Below are positions 1 through 7,833 of a stretch of 64,000 nt of DNA, one piece after another. The notes beneath the pieces are model-generated. The model did no database searches. It saw nothing but the letters and a program-made list of their open reading frames with translations, and was not told the origin of the DNA. Source of the stretch: Streptomyces fructofermentans. Lineage in GTDB: Bacteria > Actinomycetota > Actinomycetes > Streptomycetales > Streptomycetaceae. The stretch lies in contig NZ_BMWD01000024.1 in the NCBI RefSeq assembly GCF_014651055.1, forward strand, positions 1 to 64,000, written 5' to 3'. The translations under genes and the position numbers were made by a program. Each line of letters begins with the position of its first letter. Within the stretch, counting starts at the first letter, position 1.

Positions 1-205
1 TAGACCTCCTTGATCTGCTCCTTGAGCCCCTCGTCCCGCACGGACCGGGGTGAGGGCGCCACCCGGCGTTTCTTGCAGGCGTAGTAGGTGGAAGGAGCGA
101 TCTTGCAGCCGTGCTGGGTGAGCACGCGGCAGATCGGCTCGACAACGCCGAAGCGGTCCCGGTGCTCGTCGATGAACGCTACGAGCGCGTGTGTGGCCGG
201 TCGAG
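1..205 (-). CDS. IS3-type transposase OrfB, N-terminal part only
   Basis: Reading the minus strand from about 205 gives a frame containing THALVAFIDEHRDRFGVVEP and STYYACKKRR, the N-terminal HTH_21-type segment of IS3 OrfB (integrase, DDE) proteins. In this family OrfB is made by a programmed -1 frameshift from OrfA, and the frames overlap here as expected: OrfA stops at 179 while OrfB is already open. The catalytic DDE core lies off the left edge, so whether it is intact cannot be seen. Confidence 0.75.
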
Positions 206-482
206 CTCGGCCGCGAAGAAACTCGCCGCCGCCTTCAAGATCTCGTTCGCCCGCCTGAGTTCGGCAATCTCCTTCTTCATCGCCTTGACCTGCGCGGACT
301 CTTCTGTCGTCGTCCCCGCCCGGGCTCCGTTGTCGATCTGGTCCTGGCGAACCCACTTGCGCAGCGTCTCGGTCGTCCCGATCCCCAGCTTGGCGGCGAC
401 CGCCTTCATCGCGGACCACTCGGTGTCGTACTCCGGCCGCACCTCGGCGACCATGCGGACCGCACACTTGCGCAGCTCAAGG

Positions 483-491
483 GGGTAAGGG
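483..491. repeat. Target site duplication, left copy (gggtaaggg)
   Basis: The nine bases gggtaaggg directly abut the left terminal repeat and recur at 2308-2316 abutting the right one. IS4-group elements typically make 8-12 bp duplications, so this fits. Confidence 0.9.
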
Positions 492-530
492 CAATGCCGC
501 GTAGTTAGCGTGTGACGCGATCTGTCAAAT
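492..530. repeat. Left terminal inverted repeat of the IS4-type element
   Basis: All 39 bases are the exact reverse complement of 2269-2307; the match ends at 531/2268. Confidence 0.95.
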
Positions 531-623
531 CGTCTGTGGGGGCGGCGTGTTGTGGAGGTATGGAGACGGGACCTCGGGTATGGCAGGTAGTCGACCAAGA
601 TCTATCTGCTGTGCGAGGTCCCG

Positions 624-2294
624 TTGCGAGAGCAGTCTGCCATCGTTCTACCCTCCTCTGCTCAAGTCCCGAGAGGCGTTTTCGCGCCGGGGCATCTGGG
701 AGAGCTGGGCCGCTACCTTCCCGTCGAGCTCGTGGACGAGGTCCTGGCCGAGAGCCGGACCGTCCAGCGGCGGCTGCGTCTGCTGCCCTCGCGTGTCGGG
801 GTCTACTTCCTGCTCGCCCTGTCCCTGTTTCCGTCACTCGGGTATGCGCGAGTATGGGACAAGCTGACCGCCGGGCTGCCGGACGGCGGTCATGCACGCC
901 CCAGCGAGAAGGCCCTGCGGGATCTGCGCCGACGGGTGGGGCCGGCTCCTCTCAAGACGCTGTTCGAGATCGTGGCTGGCCCGTTGGGACAGCCACGGAC
1001 GCCCGGTGTGTGCTACCGCCGGTGGCGGACAGTCGCCTTCGACGGGTGTTCCTCGGTCAAAGCGCCTGACCAGGAGCGGAACCTCAACTGGCTCGGCAAG
1101 TCCCGCACCCGGCTGGGCTGGGCCGGCTACCCGATGATCCGCCTGATGGCGCTGTGCGAGACGGGCACTCGCGGCCTGTTGGGGGCCGTGTTCGGCCCCG
1201 CCGAACACGGGGAGGGTTTCTACGCACGGCAGCTTCTCCACCTCCTGTCGCCGCGGACACTGCTGCTGGCCGACCGGGGATTCGACGCGAACGACTTCCT
1301 CCAGGCGGTGGCCCACACTGGCTCCCAACTGCTCATCCGCCTCAACCCCCGCCGACGGCCCGCCGTTCTCGCGGCTCTGCCCGACGGCTCCTACCTGACG
1401 CTCATCGGCCCGCTGAAGATCCGCATCATCGACGCCGAGATCAGCATGACAACCAGCGACGGACGACACGTGTCCGATCACTACCGGCTGGCGACCACCC
1501 TGCTGGACCACCGGTCCGACCCCGCAGCGACCCTGGTCCGGCTCTATCACGAACGCTGGGAAATCGAATCGGCCTTCTACGCGCTGCGGCACACACTCGC
1601 CGACGGGCAAATACTGCGCTCAGCAGACCCCACCGGTCTCGAACAGGAAGTATGGGCACAGCTCACGCTCTACCAAGTGCTGCGGACCGCCATGGTGGAC
1701 GCGGTGGAGTCCGTCGCCGGAACCGACCCGGACCGCGCCAGTTTCACCATCGCTCTGGAAGCCGCCCGCGACCATGTCGTCCGCGGCCCCGATCCTCTCC
1801 GGGAGGGCGCCATCGGCACCGTGGGCCGGATCGGCCGCGCCGTCCTTGCGGGACTCCTGCCCAAACGGCGCCCGCGCACCTGTAATCGCAAGGTCAAAGC
1901 GCCGATGTCCCGTTACTACTCCCGCCTCACCGACCCCCGGCCTCGCAGCAGCTCCACCATCGAGGCCCTTGACTGCAAGATTCACCAGGCGCCGAGCGCA
2001 CAGCCTCCACCGAAGACCACCGCGCCGGGAGACGGCCGCCGGGCGGGACGCGGACCCGGCCGGACCGGTGAAGGGCAGAGGAACCGCACGCTCCAGCTCA
2101 TGCGCACCGCCCCCCAAGCGACCTGGAAGTCCTGTGACCTCGCACGATCACTCGGCTACAGCAATATCCATAGCTTCCGGGCATCGATGACGCGCTGGAC
2201 GGCCGAGGGGCTGATCCGCAAGGTCGGTAGAGGCACGTACATGCTCGAAGAAGGCTGGACCTCCCCCAATTTGACAGATCGCGTCACACGCTAA
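624..2294 (+). CDS. IS4-family DDE transposase
   Basis: This 556-residue protein has the IS4 N-terminal domain (about residues 15-105: LPVELVDEVL, VYFLLALSLFPSLGYARVWDKL) followed by a DDE catalytic domain. Visible catalytic residues are D140 in AFDGCSS, D217 in LLADRGFD, and E315 in YHERWEIESAFY, which matches the IS4 Y-(2)-R-(3)-E signature. After the core (about residue 440) comes a Pro/Gly-rich linker and a roughly 70-residue tail that looks like a winged helix (ATWKSCDLARSLGYSNIHSF). The last codons (LTDRVTR) run through the right terminal repeat. The start used is a TTG at 624; no better in-frame ATG/GTG is near, so the N-terminus is uncertain. Confidence 0.9.
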   Translation: MREQSAIVLPSSAQVPRGVFAPGHLGELGRYLPVELVDEVLAESRTVQRRLRLLPSRVGVYFLLALSLFPSLGYARVWDKLTAGLPDGGHARPSEKALRDLRRRVGPAPLKTLFEIVAGPLGQPRTPGVCYRRWRTVAFDGCSSVKAPDQERNLNWLGKSRTRLGWAGYPMIRLMALCETGTRGLLGAVFGPAEHGEGFYARQLLHLLSPRTLLLADRGFDANDFLQAVAHTGSQLLIRLNPRRRPAVLAALPDGSYLTLIGPLKIRIIDAEISMTTSDGRHVSDHYRLATTLLDHRSDPAATLVRLYHERWEIESAFYALRHTLADGQILRSADPTGLEQEVWAQLTLYQVLRTAMVDAVESVAGTDPDRASFTIALEAARDHVVRGPDPLREGAIGTVGRIGRAVLAGLLPKRRPRTCNRKVKAPMSRYYSRLTDPRPRSSSTIEALDCKIHQAPSAQPPPKTTAPGDGRRAGRGPGRTGEGQRNRTLQLMRTAPQATWKSCDLARSLGYSNIHSFRASMTRWTAEGLIRKVGRGTYMLEEGWTSPNLTDRVTR

Positions 2295-2307
2295 CTACGC
2301 GGCATTG
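2269..2307. repeat. Right terminal inverted repeat of the IS4-type element
   Basis: Exact reverse complement of 492-530; it includes the end of the transposase reading frame (stop at 2292-2294). Confidence 0.95.
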
Positions 2308-2316
2308 GGGTAAGGG
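2308..2316. repeat. Target site duplication, right copy (gggtaaggg)
   Basis: Second copy of the 9-bp direct repeat; identical to 483-491. Confidence 0.9.
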
Positions 2317-2380
2317 GAAGGGCGTGCCATGACTCGATCCTCTCAAATGATCGAGTCCCTATCGAACCCGGAACGGTTCA

Positions 2381-2633
2381 GACTGCGAATCTTGCGTTCA
2401 CGAACACGGTTCGAGGATCGCATTCGGAAGCGCATGCAGATGATTTCTTGAACGAACTTGGAATCGATCCGGGATCGGTCAGAGCCATCTATTCGGAGCG
2501 GAACTTCTGCACAACGCCACGGCATGACTGCGCGGGCAGGATGAGCAGATTCACCAACGCGTCCCTCTCTTGGAGCTTTGAGAAGGGCCAGAACGCTTGG
2601 GCTACAATCATGCGCGTAGCGTACGGAGGCTGA
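2381..2633 (+). pseudogene. C-terminal tail of a nucleic-acid/nucleotide deaminase toxin, N-terminus removed by IS3 insertion
   Basis: An open frame with no start runs from the IS3 end to a stop at 2631-2633. It contains the zinc-deaminase signatures in order: SHSEAH (HSE at 2421-2429, a zinc-binding His and catalytic Glu) and, about 25 residues later, IYSERNFCTTPRHDC with two Cys (codons at 2508 and 2529), then RFTNASLSWSFEKG. This pattern is close to the XOO_2897-like/YwqJ-like deaminase domains found at the C-terminus of actinobacterial polymorphic toxins. The codons are less GC-rich than the surroundings, as is common for toxin tips. Thirty-four bases downstream is a SUKH-4-type gene, the classical immunity partner. 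The delivery part of the toxin, if it survives, should be left of the window. Confidence 0.72.
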
Positions 2634-2667
2634 TCGGTGATCAGTATGAGTCGATTATGGAGACGAG

Positions 2668-3324
2668 TTGAACCTTGCTGAGGCACGTGCAGAGATCCTG
2701 AGGATCCTCGCTGCTGACCTTGGTGAGCTGATCGAGGGGGAGTCGCCTACAGCGGCTCCCCCGATCGCGCTGACCAGCTGGGAGATTCCTGAAGGCGACA
2801 GGGAGGCCCTCGGGGCCTATGGTCTGCCTGGGCAGCGAAGCGATGAGCTAATGGGAGTTGTCGGGGAATTTCAAGATGGGGCAGCGCCCGCCTTGGGGCA
2901 TGCAACGACGCGCTTCTACCGAATTGGAAGCTTCGGGTCTGCGACCCTTGGCAGTATGACGGGTCGCGGCTCTGTTTTTACCATGCCCACGAAGGCTCCA
3001 AGTCACCCTCAACTTGCACATCTCAATGCGAGTGATCAAAAAGAAGCTCTTGTCAATTCAAGTCTTTCAATTTTCGTGGATTGTGCTTGGAGGTGGCATC
3101 GGCTTGTGGGCGTGCTCGCCGAGCAGGAGGTAGCAGCCGGGCAGGCTGAGGTGGCGGCGTGGCGGGCTGCGAAGGATGAGTCGGAACGTGTAGCGATTCC
3201 AGATTTCCGTGGCGCACGCCTGGAGCTATCTCGAATGGTCCATAAGGATTTTGTACGACGGGACCCAGGGGCAATTTCTCCGGACGATTCGTTCTGGTCA
3301 GAGGTAATCCTCGACGTCTCGTAG
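2668..3324 (+). CDS. SUKH-4-type immunity protein
   Basis: This 218-residue cytoplasmic protein starts at TTG 2668, preceded by GGAG at good spacing; the nearby ATG at 2657 meets a stop after four codons. The middle (RFYRIGSFGSATLGSMTGRGSVF) and LVNSSLSIFVDCAWRW are typical of SUKH-4 proteins, which neutralise C-terminal nuclease and deaminase toxins by direct binding. It lies 34 bp after the deaminase tail on the same strand, so the two were probably one toxin-immunity unit. With its toxin disrupted it is now an orphan, but it could still protect against kin carrying the intact toxin. Base composition is lower in GC than most of the window. The family call rests on motif resemblance only. 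Confidence 0.65.
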   Translation: MNLAEARAEILRILAADLGELIEGESPTAAPPIALTSWEIPEGDREALGAYGLPGQRSDELMGVVGEFQDGAAPALGHATTRFYRIGSFGSATLGSMTGRGSVFTMPTKAPSHPQLAHLNASDQKEALVNSSLSIFVDCAWRWHRLVGVLAEQEVAAGQAEVAAWRAAKDESERVAIPDFRGARLELSRMVHKDFVRRDPGAISPDDSFWSEVILDVS

Positions 3325-3838
3325 CCGATCCGGGCCGTGACCTGGCGTGCGCACCGTGTTGCTGATGTGCCCAGAGGTGCACCCCCCTTGCCGTCAGCGT
3401 TGCCGTCAAGCCAGAGGGGTGCTTGTAGGGTTCCTACAAGCCTTGTGAGCTGGGCGGTGTAGCGCTGCGGTCGGTCGGGCGTCCGGAGGACCAATCACAC
3501 CGGCCCGCCGTGCCCAGGCAGAGCGACACGGACCCTGGACGAACCCACACGACCACGGGCGACTCCGCGTCGCCGAGTTGACTGCTCACGGGGTTCCGCC
3601 TTCCCCTCCACACGCCGCAGGTGCACAGCGTGTTCGTCAGGCGCTGTAACGACTCCACGTGCCGCACCACCGCGTCCACAGCCCTGAGGTCCCGTCTCAG
3701 CAACCGCTACGGCAGCCTCAAGCGCCGGCGCTTCGGCAGTCCGCGACTCAGGCCTTTTCCGCGACGCTGATCGAATTCCGGTCGAAGATCGACGGGGATG
3801 TCAATCCCATGAGACGTCACGGAGACTTCACGGTCCGG
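3325..3838. other. Gene-free stretch after the immunity gene
   Basis: No frame here has convincing coding character. It holds a short direct repeat (ttgccgtca twice, 3389-3407) and the small perfect hairpin listed at 3421-3441. It may be decayed mobile DNA. Confidence 0.4.
3421..3441. terminator. Small perfect hairpin (gcttgtagg / cctacaagc)
   Basis: Nine-base arms with a 3-nt loop, about 100 bp after the SUKH-4 stop. There is no T-run, which is normal in Streptomyces terminators. It could equally be a recombination or att remnant. Confidence 0.35.
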
Positions 3839-4192
3839 TCAATGAGCTGGCTGAGCATCGGAGCCTGACCGGCTTCGTTCACCACGGGCGATAAATCGTC
3901 CGGACCTTCTGAGAGCCCGCCGGCACTCCACAAGCGCTTCGGGAACCGCCGGGTTCTGATCCAGTACATGGCGGGCAAATATGAAGTCGAACTGGCCGCC
4001 CTTGAAGGGAATCCGGTGTATGCCGCCGCGCACCACCGGGATCCCTCGCGCCGCGACGCTCGCCACGGCCGCTTCGGAGATGTCGAGTCCGAGTGTTCGC
4101 CTCACCCCGAGCGGGCTCACGAGTCGCGCGAGGAAGGAACCTCTACCGCACCCGATGTCCAGTACAAAATCCGCGACCCGCGGAAGATCGTG
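3839..4192 (-). pseudogene. Class I SAM-dependent methyltransferase fragment
   Basis: The minus strand reads LDIGCGRGSFLARLV (motif I, the SAM-binding loop), then TLGLDISEAAV (acidic loop) and FDFIFARHVLDQ, all typical of class I methyltransferases. The frame has no start: upstream of motif I it runs into a stop (TAG) with no in-frame ATG, and downstream it ends soon after RRSGRFIARG, losing the C-terminal half of the fold. It is about 110 codons against a usual 200-270. I read it as a truncated, non-functional remnant. An internal GTG could start a 93-residue product, but that would lack the SAM loop. Confidence 0.65.
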
Positions 4193-4256
4193 CGTTCTGC
4201 ATTTACCCCGCTACATGGAATTATGACAGATGGTGACTCGGCATAGGCCACGCGGC

Positions 4257-5003
4257 TCATTCCTGCAGCGCAAGCCATTCGTCAAAGGTAGTGGGAGCGA
4301 TGCGCGCATCTTCCCCCGGAAGAAGTACGTTTCCTGCCATCTCCACGCCGAGCACAGATGACCACGTAGGCAGCAACCGTATTGACCGGCCCCGAGCGGC
4401 GTTAGTGCGCCGTGCCATGTCAACAAGGTCTTGCGGCTCCGGTCCCGCGAGGTCGCGATAGAGTCCCTGCGGCGTCCCCGTAGCAAGTTCGGCGAGAACA
4501 TCGGCTACGTCCTGAGGGGCGATCGGTTGCACGAGCAGCGGCGGAATAGCCGCGACACCATCCTGCTCGCTCCAATCCACCATCGTCGCAGCAAAATCAT
4601 GAAACTGGGTGGCGCGAAGAATGGTCCAAGGAACTTGGCCTTTATTGACGATGTCTTCTTGCATCCGCTTGCCGTAGTAGTGGGCGTTACCCTTTACCCT
4701 GTCCACCCCTACAATGGAAAGTAGGATGTGATGACGGACGCCAGCTCGATTCTCTGCGGCAAGAAGATTTTCCGTGGCTGTACCAAAGTACTTCTCAGCA
4801 GCCTCTCGATCTGCTCCCTCGTAGCTCATGGTGTCGATGACCGCATTCACACCTTCCAGGGCGGCATCCAGGCCATCCGCGGTCACTAGGTCCACGCCGC
4901 GTGAACGGCTAATCTCTACGACCTCGTGCTGAACCCGGAGAGCTGCAGCAGCAAGCCTGCCTATGTTCCCTGTCGCGCCTGCCACTGCAACGCGCATAGT
5001 CAA
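4257..5003 (-). CDS. Atypical SDR / NmrA-like NAD(P)H-binding protein
   Basis: The 248-residue protein opens with MRVAVAGATGNIG, the GxxGxxG dinucleotide-binding loop of NmrA-like and atypical short-chain dehydrogenases, followed by VNAVIDTMSYEGAD and a late HHILLSIVGVDRVKGNAHYYGKRMQEDIV segment with a Tyr-x3-Lys-like YYGKR. Members are cytosolic oxidoreductases or redox sensors, and the substrate cannot be told from sequence. The start is TTG 5003 or ATG 4997; a GGAGAG lies upstream and fits either. The surrounding DNA is slightly lower in GC than the rest of the window, hinting at transfer. No operon partner is visible. Confidence 0.75.
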   Translation of the reverse strand: MTMRVAVAGATGNIGRLAAAALRVQHEVVEISRSRGVDLVTADGLDAALEGVNAVIDTMSYEGADREAAEKYFGTATENLLAAENRAGVRHHILLSIVGVDRVKGNAHYYGKRMQEDIVNKGQVPWTILRATQFHDFAATMVDWSEQDGVAAIPPLLVQPIAPQDVADVLAELATGTPQGLYRDLAGPEPQDLVDMARRTNAARGRSIRLLPTWSSVLGVEMAGNVLLPGEDARIAPTTFDEWLALQE

Positions 5004-5243
5004 TGCCCTCTCTCCTTTTCGCTACTGATTGCGCTAGCGAAAGCGGAGTGCAGTACGTTGACATGATACGACCGGCGTCTTCCCCTTACCACAGCGTCAG
5101 AACCCGGTGACGCGAGGGACTGCGACGACCAGGAACCATGCGGTCACAACTCTGCCGGTTCATGGCGAACCTTCGGGTGCGTCCGCTCCCCGATCGACCA
5201 CAGCTCGCGATGACGGTCGGGCTCCCGGTGCGCCAGGGTGCGG

Positions 5244-6014
5244 TCACCCCGCGGCGGAGGCGGTGGGGTTCGACTCGTCTGTGGCCCGCAACAGCCGCAG
5301 GAACGCCTTCACACCGGCGATGATCTCCTGATTGTCCGTCAGTTTGTGCACGGTGGACTCGAACTCCCGCGCCAGCACCGCCACCCTACGGTCCGTCTCG
5401 TCGGCCCGTTCGCAGACGCTCATCGCCAACCCGTCGACAGTACGCCGTAGTTCACCGAGGGCCCTGTACTGCTCCTCCGCCTTGTCCTCCAGGACCCGTG
5501 CCCCCGTCTCGACGCGGCTCAGCCGGGCCCTGATTTCGACGACGTCGTCCCGCGGGTGTGTGACGTCCTTGAGAAGTCGTCCCAACCGGCGCTGGAGCTG
5601 GCCGAAGTAGGCACCTGCCGGCCGGAAGAACGTGCTGAGCAGGCAGAACGCAGCGAACCAGTAGCCCGTGAAGCCTTCCGTCGACCAAGTGACCGCGAAG
5701 ACGACCGCCGCCGTCAGGAGGTGCCCCGCAACCGCCGTGCAGAGCATCGCCCGGGCGATGCGCGCGGTTTCCGCGTCCCGGACGGAGGAAACCTCGATGC
5801 CCTTCTCGCGGCTGACCGCGATCTCGGCAAGCACGGTGTGCGCCCGGAAGTACAGGTTCCAGGGCAGCGTCAGCAGCAACGTCAGCCACAGCAGGCTGAG
5901 GACACCTGCCCCGACCGCCAGCACCACGTGGGGTGGCGCCCCCGCCGCGTACGCCACGACGAGCGCCCCGGCAGCAGCAAGAACAGCCAACAGCACACCC
6001 AGGACCTTGCCCAT
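5244..6014 (-). CDS. Hypothetical membrane protein with cytoplasmic coiled coil
   Basis: From ATG 6014, preceded by a G-rich ribosome site, this gives 256 residues. Two hydrophobic segments at about residues 5-60 (VLGVLLAVLAAAGALVVAYAA; VLSLLWLTLLLTLPW) and two more at about 100-145 (LLTAAVVFAVTWS; YWFAAFCLLSTFF) predict four membrane passes. The C-terminal 100 residues (RLGRLLKDV, VEIRARLSRVETGARVLEDKAEEQYRALGELRR) are charged and heptad-like, suggesting a coiled coil. I do not recognise a family. The frame stays open upstream to 6350, but that part lacks coding character. Confidence 0.65.
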   Translation of the reverse strand: MGKVLGVLLAVLAAAGALVVAYAAGAPPHVVLAVGAGVLSLLWLTLLLTLPWNLYFRAHTVLAEIAVSREKGIEVSSVRDAETARIARAMLCTAVAGHLLTAAVVFAVTWSTEGFTGYWFAAFCLLSTFFRPAGAYFGQLQRRLGRLLKDVTHPRDDVVEIRARLSRVETGARVLEDKAEEQYRALGELRRTVDGLAMSVCERADETDRRVAVLAREFESTVHKLTDNQEIIAGVKAFLRLLRATDESNPTASAAG

Positions 6015-6386
6015 GATCGCCCCCCGATCCACGCCCGAGTACCGAGCAAGACCATCGTCCCTGTCGCGGGCCCGCGAAGCATGAGTAGGCATACTCAGCA
6101 TCAGTCCCGCGCAGGGGGCGCGGTACCGTCGACAGGAAGGGAGCCGATGACGTGACTCGTCTCGGTACCGCAGCCGCTTGGAACTCCTGACGCAACGAGG
6201 GAGCGAAGCCACGCGCGGCGCAGCACCGAATTCGGCTCCGGTCTCGGCACTCAATGCTGGGTCTTCGAGCGTGCTTTCGCCCACCTGCACTGGTTTCGCC
6301 GCCTGCGGATCTGCTGGGAGATCCGCGACGACAGCCATGAAGCCCTCCACACCCTGCGATGCGCACTCATCTTCTGGCGAGGCCTG
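6015..6386. other. Intergenic region without a gene
   Basis: It separates two minus-strand genes and presumably carries the promoter of the membrane-protein gene. I see no repeat, RNA or clear promoter motif. Confidence 0.4.
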
Positions 6387-6791
6387 TCACAGCCGGCCCG
6401 GACCCTCGCCCTCTCGTAGTAGCCATTCCCGGACCGAAGGAGCCCGGTCAAGGAGCAGCCTGACCTGCATCCCCTGCTCGCGTGAGGTCACCTTCGGCAG
6501 TGGGGTGAAGTCGTCGGGAATCACAACAAGCAGGCTCAGCACACGGTTCCCCGTACGCAAAGTGATCAGCAGTTCCCATCGCACGTGACGTGGAACGTCG
6601 CGGCGGTGGGACAGGTTGTGCCACATGATCGGCCACAGATAGTGGGTGCCGTCGGACGCCGCATTCGCTCGCACCCACGTCGGGTCCAACCGCTGGCTCA
6701 GACCGAGGTCACACGCCCGCGCCTCCAACCTGATCAACGAGGCCGAATCGATGGCCTTCACCTCGCGCGGCAGCGGCAGTGCAGACTCCAT
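6387..6791 (-). CDS. Hypothetical protein, 134 aa
   Basis: This starts at ATG 6791 and is soluble, with no signal or membrane segment. Visible features are a Trp-rich centre (LWPIMWHNLSHRRDVPRHVRWELLI) and a C-terminal stretch (LSLLVVIPDDFTPLPKV) with a hydrophobic strand pattern. I do not recognise the family. The frame is consistent with coding but the evidence is moderate. Confidence 0.45.
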   Translation of the reverse strand: MESALPLPREVKAIDSASLIRLEARACDLGLSQRLDPTWVRANAASDGTHYLWPIMWHNLSHRRDVPRHVRWELLITLRTGNRVLSLLVVIPDDFTPLPKVTSREQGMQVRLLLDRAPSVREWLLREGEGPGRL

Positions 6792-7138
6792 CGCCCCATG
6801 CTGCCCGACAGCACCCCACGCCGGGCAGCCGACCCCAACGTGTCATTCCATCGGGAGAACTTGGCGGGAGCGGTCGTGCGCGAGTGATCAGAGGGCCTGG
6901 CTCAGGATGACTTCTGCTCAGGCCGGGGCCAGTGGGCGCCGTTGAGGTCGCGGCCGTCCGCGAACGGGTGGCAGTACTCGTATTCGATCGTGCCGGTGCC
7001 GATCGCCCGACTGTTGTCGAGCGTGGTGTCACTTCACCCTTCGGCCCATCCCCTTCCTCGGACTTGCTGCCCGCCGGGTGGGCCGACAGGTCGGGCCTTC
7101 CTACCGCTGCAGGCGCTGGAGGCGGTTCGGTGGCCGGG
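6792..7138. other. Intergenic region with a possible gene remnant
   Basis: On the minus strand at about 6902-7033 a frame without a start reads RAIGTGTIEYEYCHPFADG and ends in a stop. It looks like the tail of a former gene, but I cannot assign it. Otherwise nothing is visible. Confidence 0.35.
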
Positions 7139-7795
7139 TCAGGCGAGCAGCAGTCGGCACCAGCCGTCGGCCAGCCACCGCTCGAAGCGCTCGGGCGGCC
7201 AGCTGCGGTCCTCGACCAGGAGGCAGTAGAACTCCGGTGAGTTGGTGGCCCACATGACGTCGGCCACCTCCTCCAGGTCCAGCCCATCCCGCAACTGCCC
7301 TGTCGCGGCCAGGTCCGCGGCGAGCAGCCGCATGTTGCCCGCACGGCGCCGGGCGATGCTCTGCCAGACCTCCGCGACCTCCGGCGGTCCCGCGCGGGCG
7401 ACGAGCAGCAGGGGTGCCAGTCGGGCATGCATCTCCCGGACGGCCCGCGCGTACCGGCGCAGTTTGCGGGCCGCGTCCGGTTCGGCGCGCATCTCGCGTA
7501 CGTAGTCGCGCTCGGCTGCCGGAACGGCGTCGTCGGTGCCGGAGATGGCAGACTCCACCAGTTGCAAGAACAGTGCCGGTTTACGGCCCGCCACCGTGTA
7601 GACCGTGTCGACTGCGACGCCCGCGCGCTCGGCGAGCTCCGCCATCGTGGTGGCCGCGTAGCCGCGTTCGATGAACAGTCGCCTCGCGGCGTCCAGAATC
7701 GCCTGCCGGGTCGCCTGCGCGGCCGCGCGCCGGCGGCTCGTGTCGTACTGCCTCTTGACCTGTCTCTCCACGCGGTCGATGCTAGCCATATTCAT
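7139..7795 (-). CDS. TetR-family transcriptional regulator
   Basis: The N-terminal domain (AILDAARRLFIERGYAATTM, then LAERAGVAVDTVYTVAGRK) is a TetR helix-turn-helix; the remaining 150 residues form the variable ligand/dimer domain. The length (218 aa) is normal. It is transcribed away from the small enzyme gene at 7834, with a 33-bp palindrome between them that overlaps the most upstream start codons. ATG 7795 therefore lies within the operator, and ATG 7789 or GTG 7771 may be the true start. The likely job is to repress itself and the divergent gene, with a small hydrophobic ligand releasing it. The ligand is unknown. Confidence 0.85.
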   Translation of the reverse strand: MNMASIDRVERQVKRQYDTSRRRAAAQATRQAILDAARRLFIERGYAATTMAELAERAGVAVDTVYTVAGRKPALFLQLVESAISGTDDAVPAAERDYVREMRAEPDAARKLRRYARAVREMHARLAPLLLVARAGPPEVAEVWQSIARRRAGNMRLLAADLAATGQLRDGLDLEEVADVMWATNSPEFYCLLVEDRSWPPERFERWLADGWCRLLLA

Positions 7796-7819
7796 CCGAA
7801 ATGGCTTCGGTTGAATATG
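7787..7819. promoter_or_regulatory. Palindromic operator between the TetR gene and its divergent target
   Basis: The arms catattcatccgaa and ttcggttgaatatg are reverse complements with one mismatch, separated by atggc. The site lies in the 5' region shared by both genes, where a TetR dimer would block both promoters. Confidence 0.7.
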
Positions 7820-7833
7820 AGGGATGTGGTCCC

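Larger units (their letters stand above)
492..2307 (+). mobile_element. Complete IS4-family insertion sequence, 1816 bp
   Basis: The element is bounded by 39-bp perfect inverted repeats (492-530 and 2269-2307) beginning caatgccgcg and is flanked by identical 9-bp direct repeats. It contains one transposase gene that fills almost its whole length. Perfect ends, an uninterrupted transposase and unmutated target duplications suggest a recent insertion that may still be able to move. Confidence 0.93.
179..2330 (-). pseudogene. IS3-type transposase OrfA, split by the IS4-type element
   Basis: The main piece (179-482) encodes a helix-turn-helix segment (about LELRKCAVRMVAEV, then KLGIGTTETLRKWVRQ) and a leucine-rich coiled coil (KKEIAELRRANEILKAAASFF), the standard IS3 OrfA layout. 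The first eight codons lie on the far side of the IS4 insertion at 2308-2330 and read MARPSPYP. Removing the IS4 element plus one copy of the 9-bp duplication joins these two pieces in frame with no lost base. The gene was therefore intact before the insertion. It is broken now unless an internal start is used. Confidence 0.85.
1..2380 (-). mobile_element. IS3-family insertion sequence, left part cut by window edge, interrupted by an IS4-type element
   Basis: The minus strand carries an OrfA/OrfB pair typical of IS3 elements: OrfB runs off the left edge and OrfA lies at 179-482 with its first codons displaced to 2308-2330. The element's 5' end is placed at 2380, because reading leftward on the minus strand from there gives a TGAACCG... 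terminus, the TG start usual for IS3 ends, 50 bp before the OrfA start codon. The other terminus and the 3-4 bp target duplication are outside the window. The element sits inside a toxin gene whose tail resumes at 2381. Confidence 0.8.

Noticed and set aside
3421..3441. Hairpin as a phage or ICE attachment site
   Set aside because: No integrase, second copy of the sequence or tRNA is seen nearby; kept only as a weak terminator-type hairpin.
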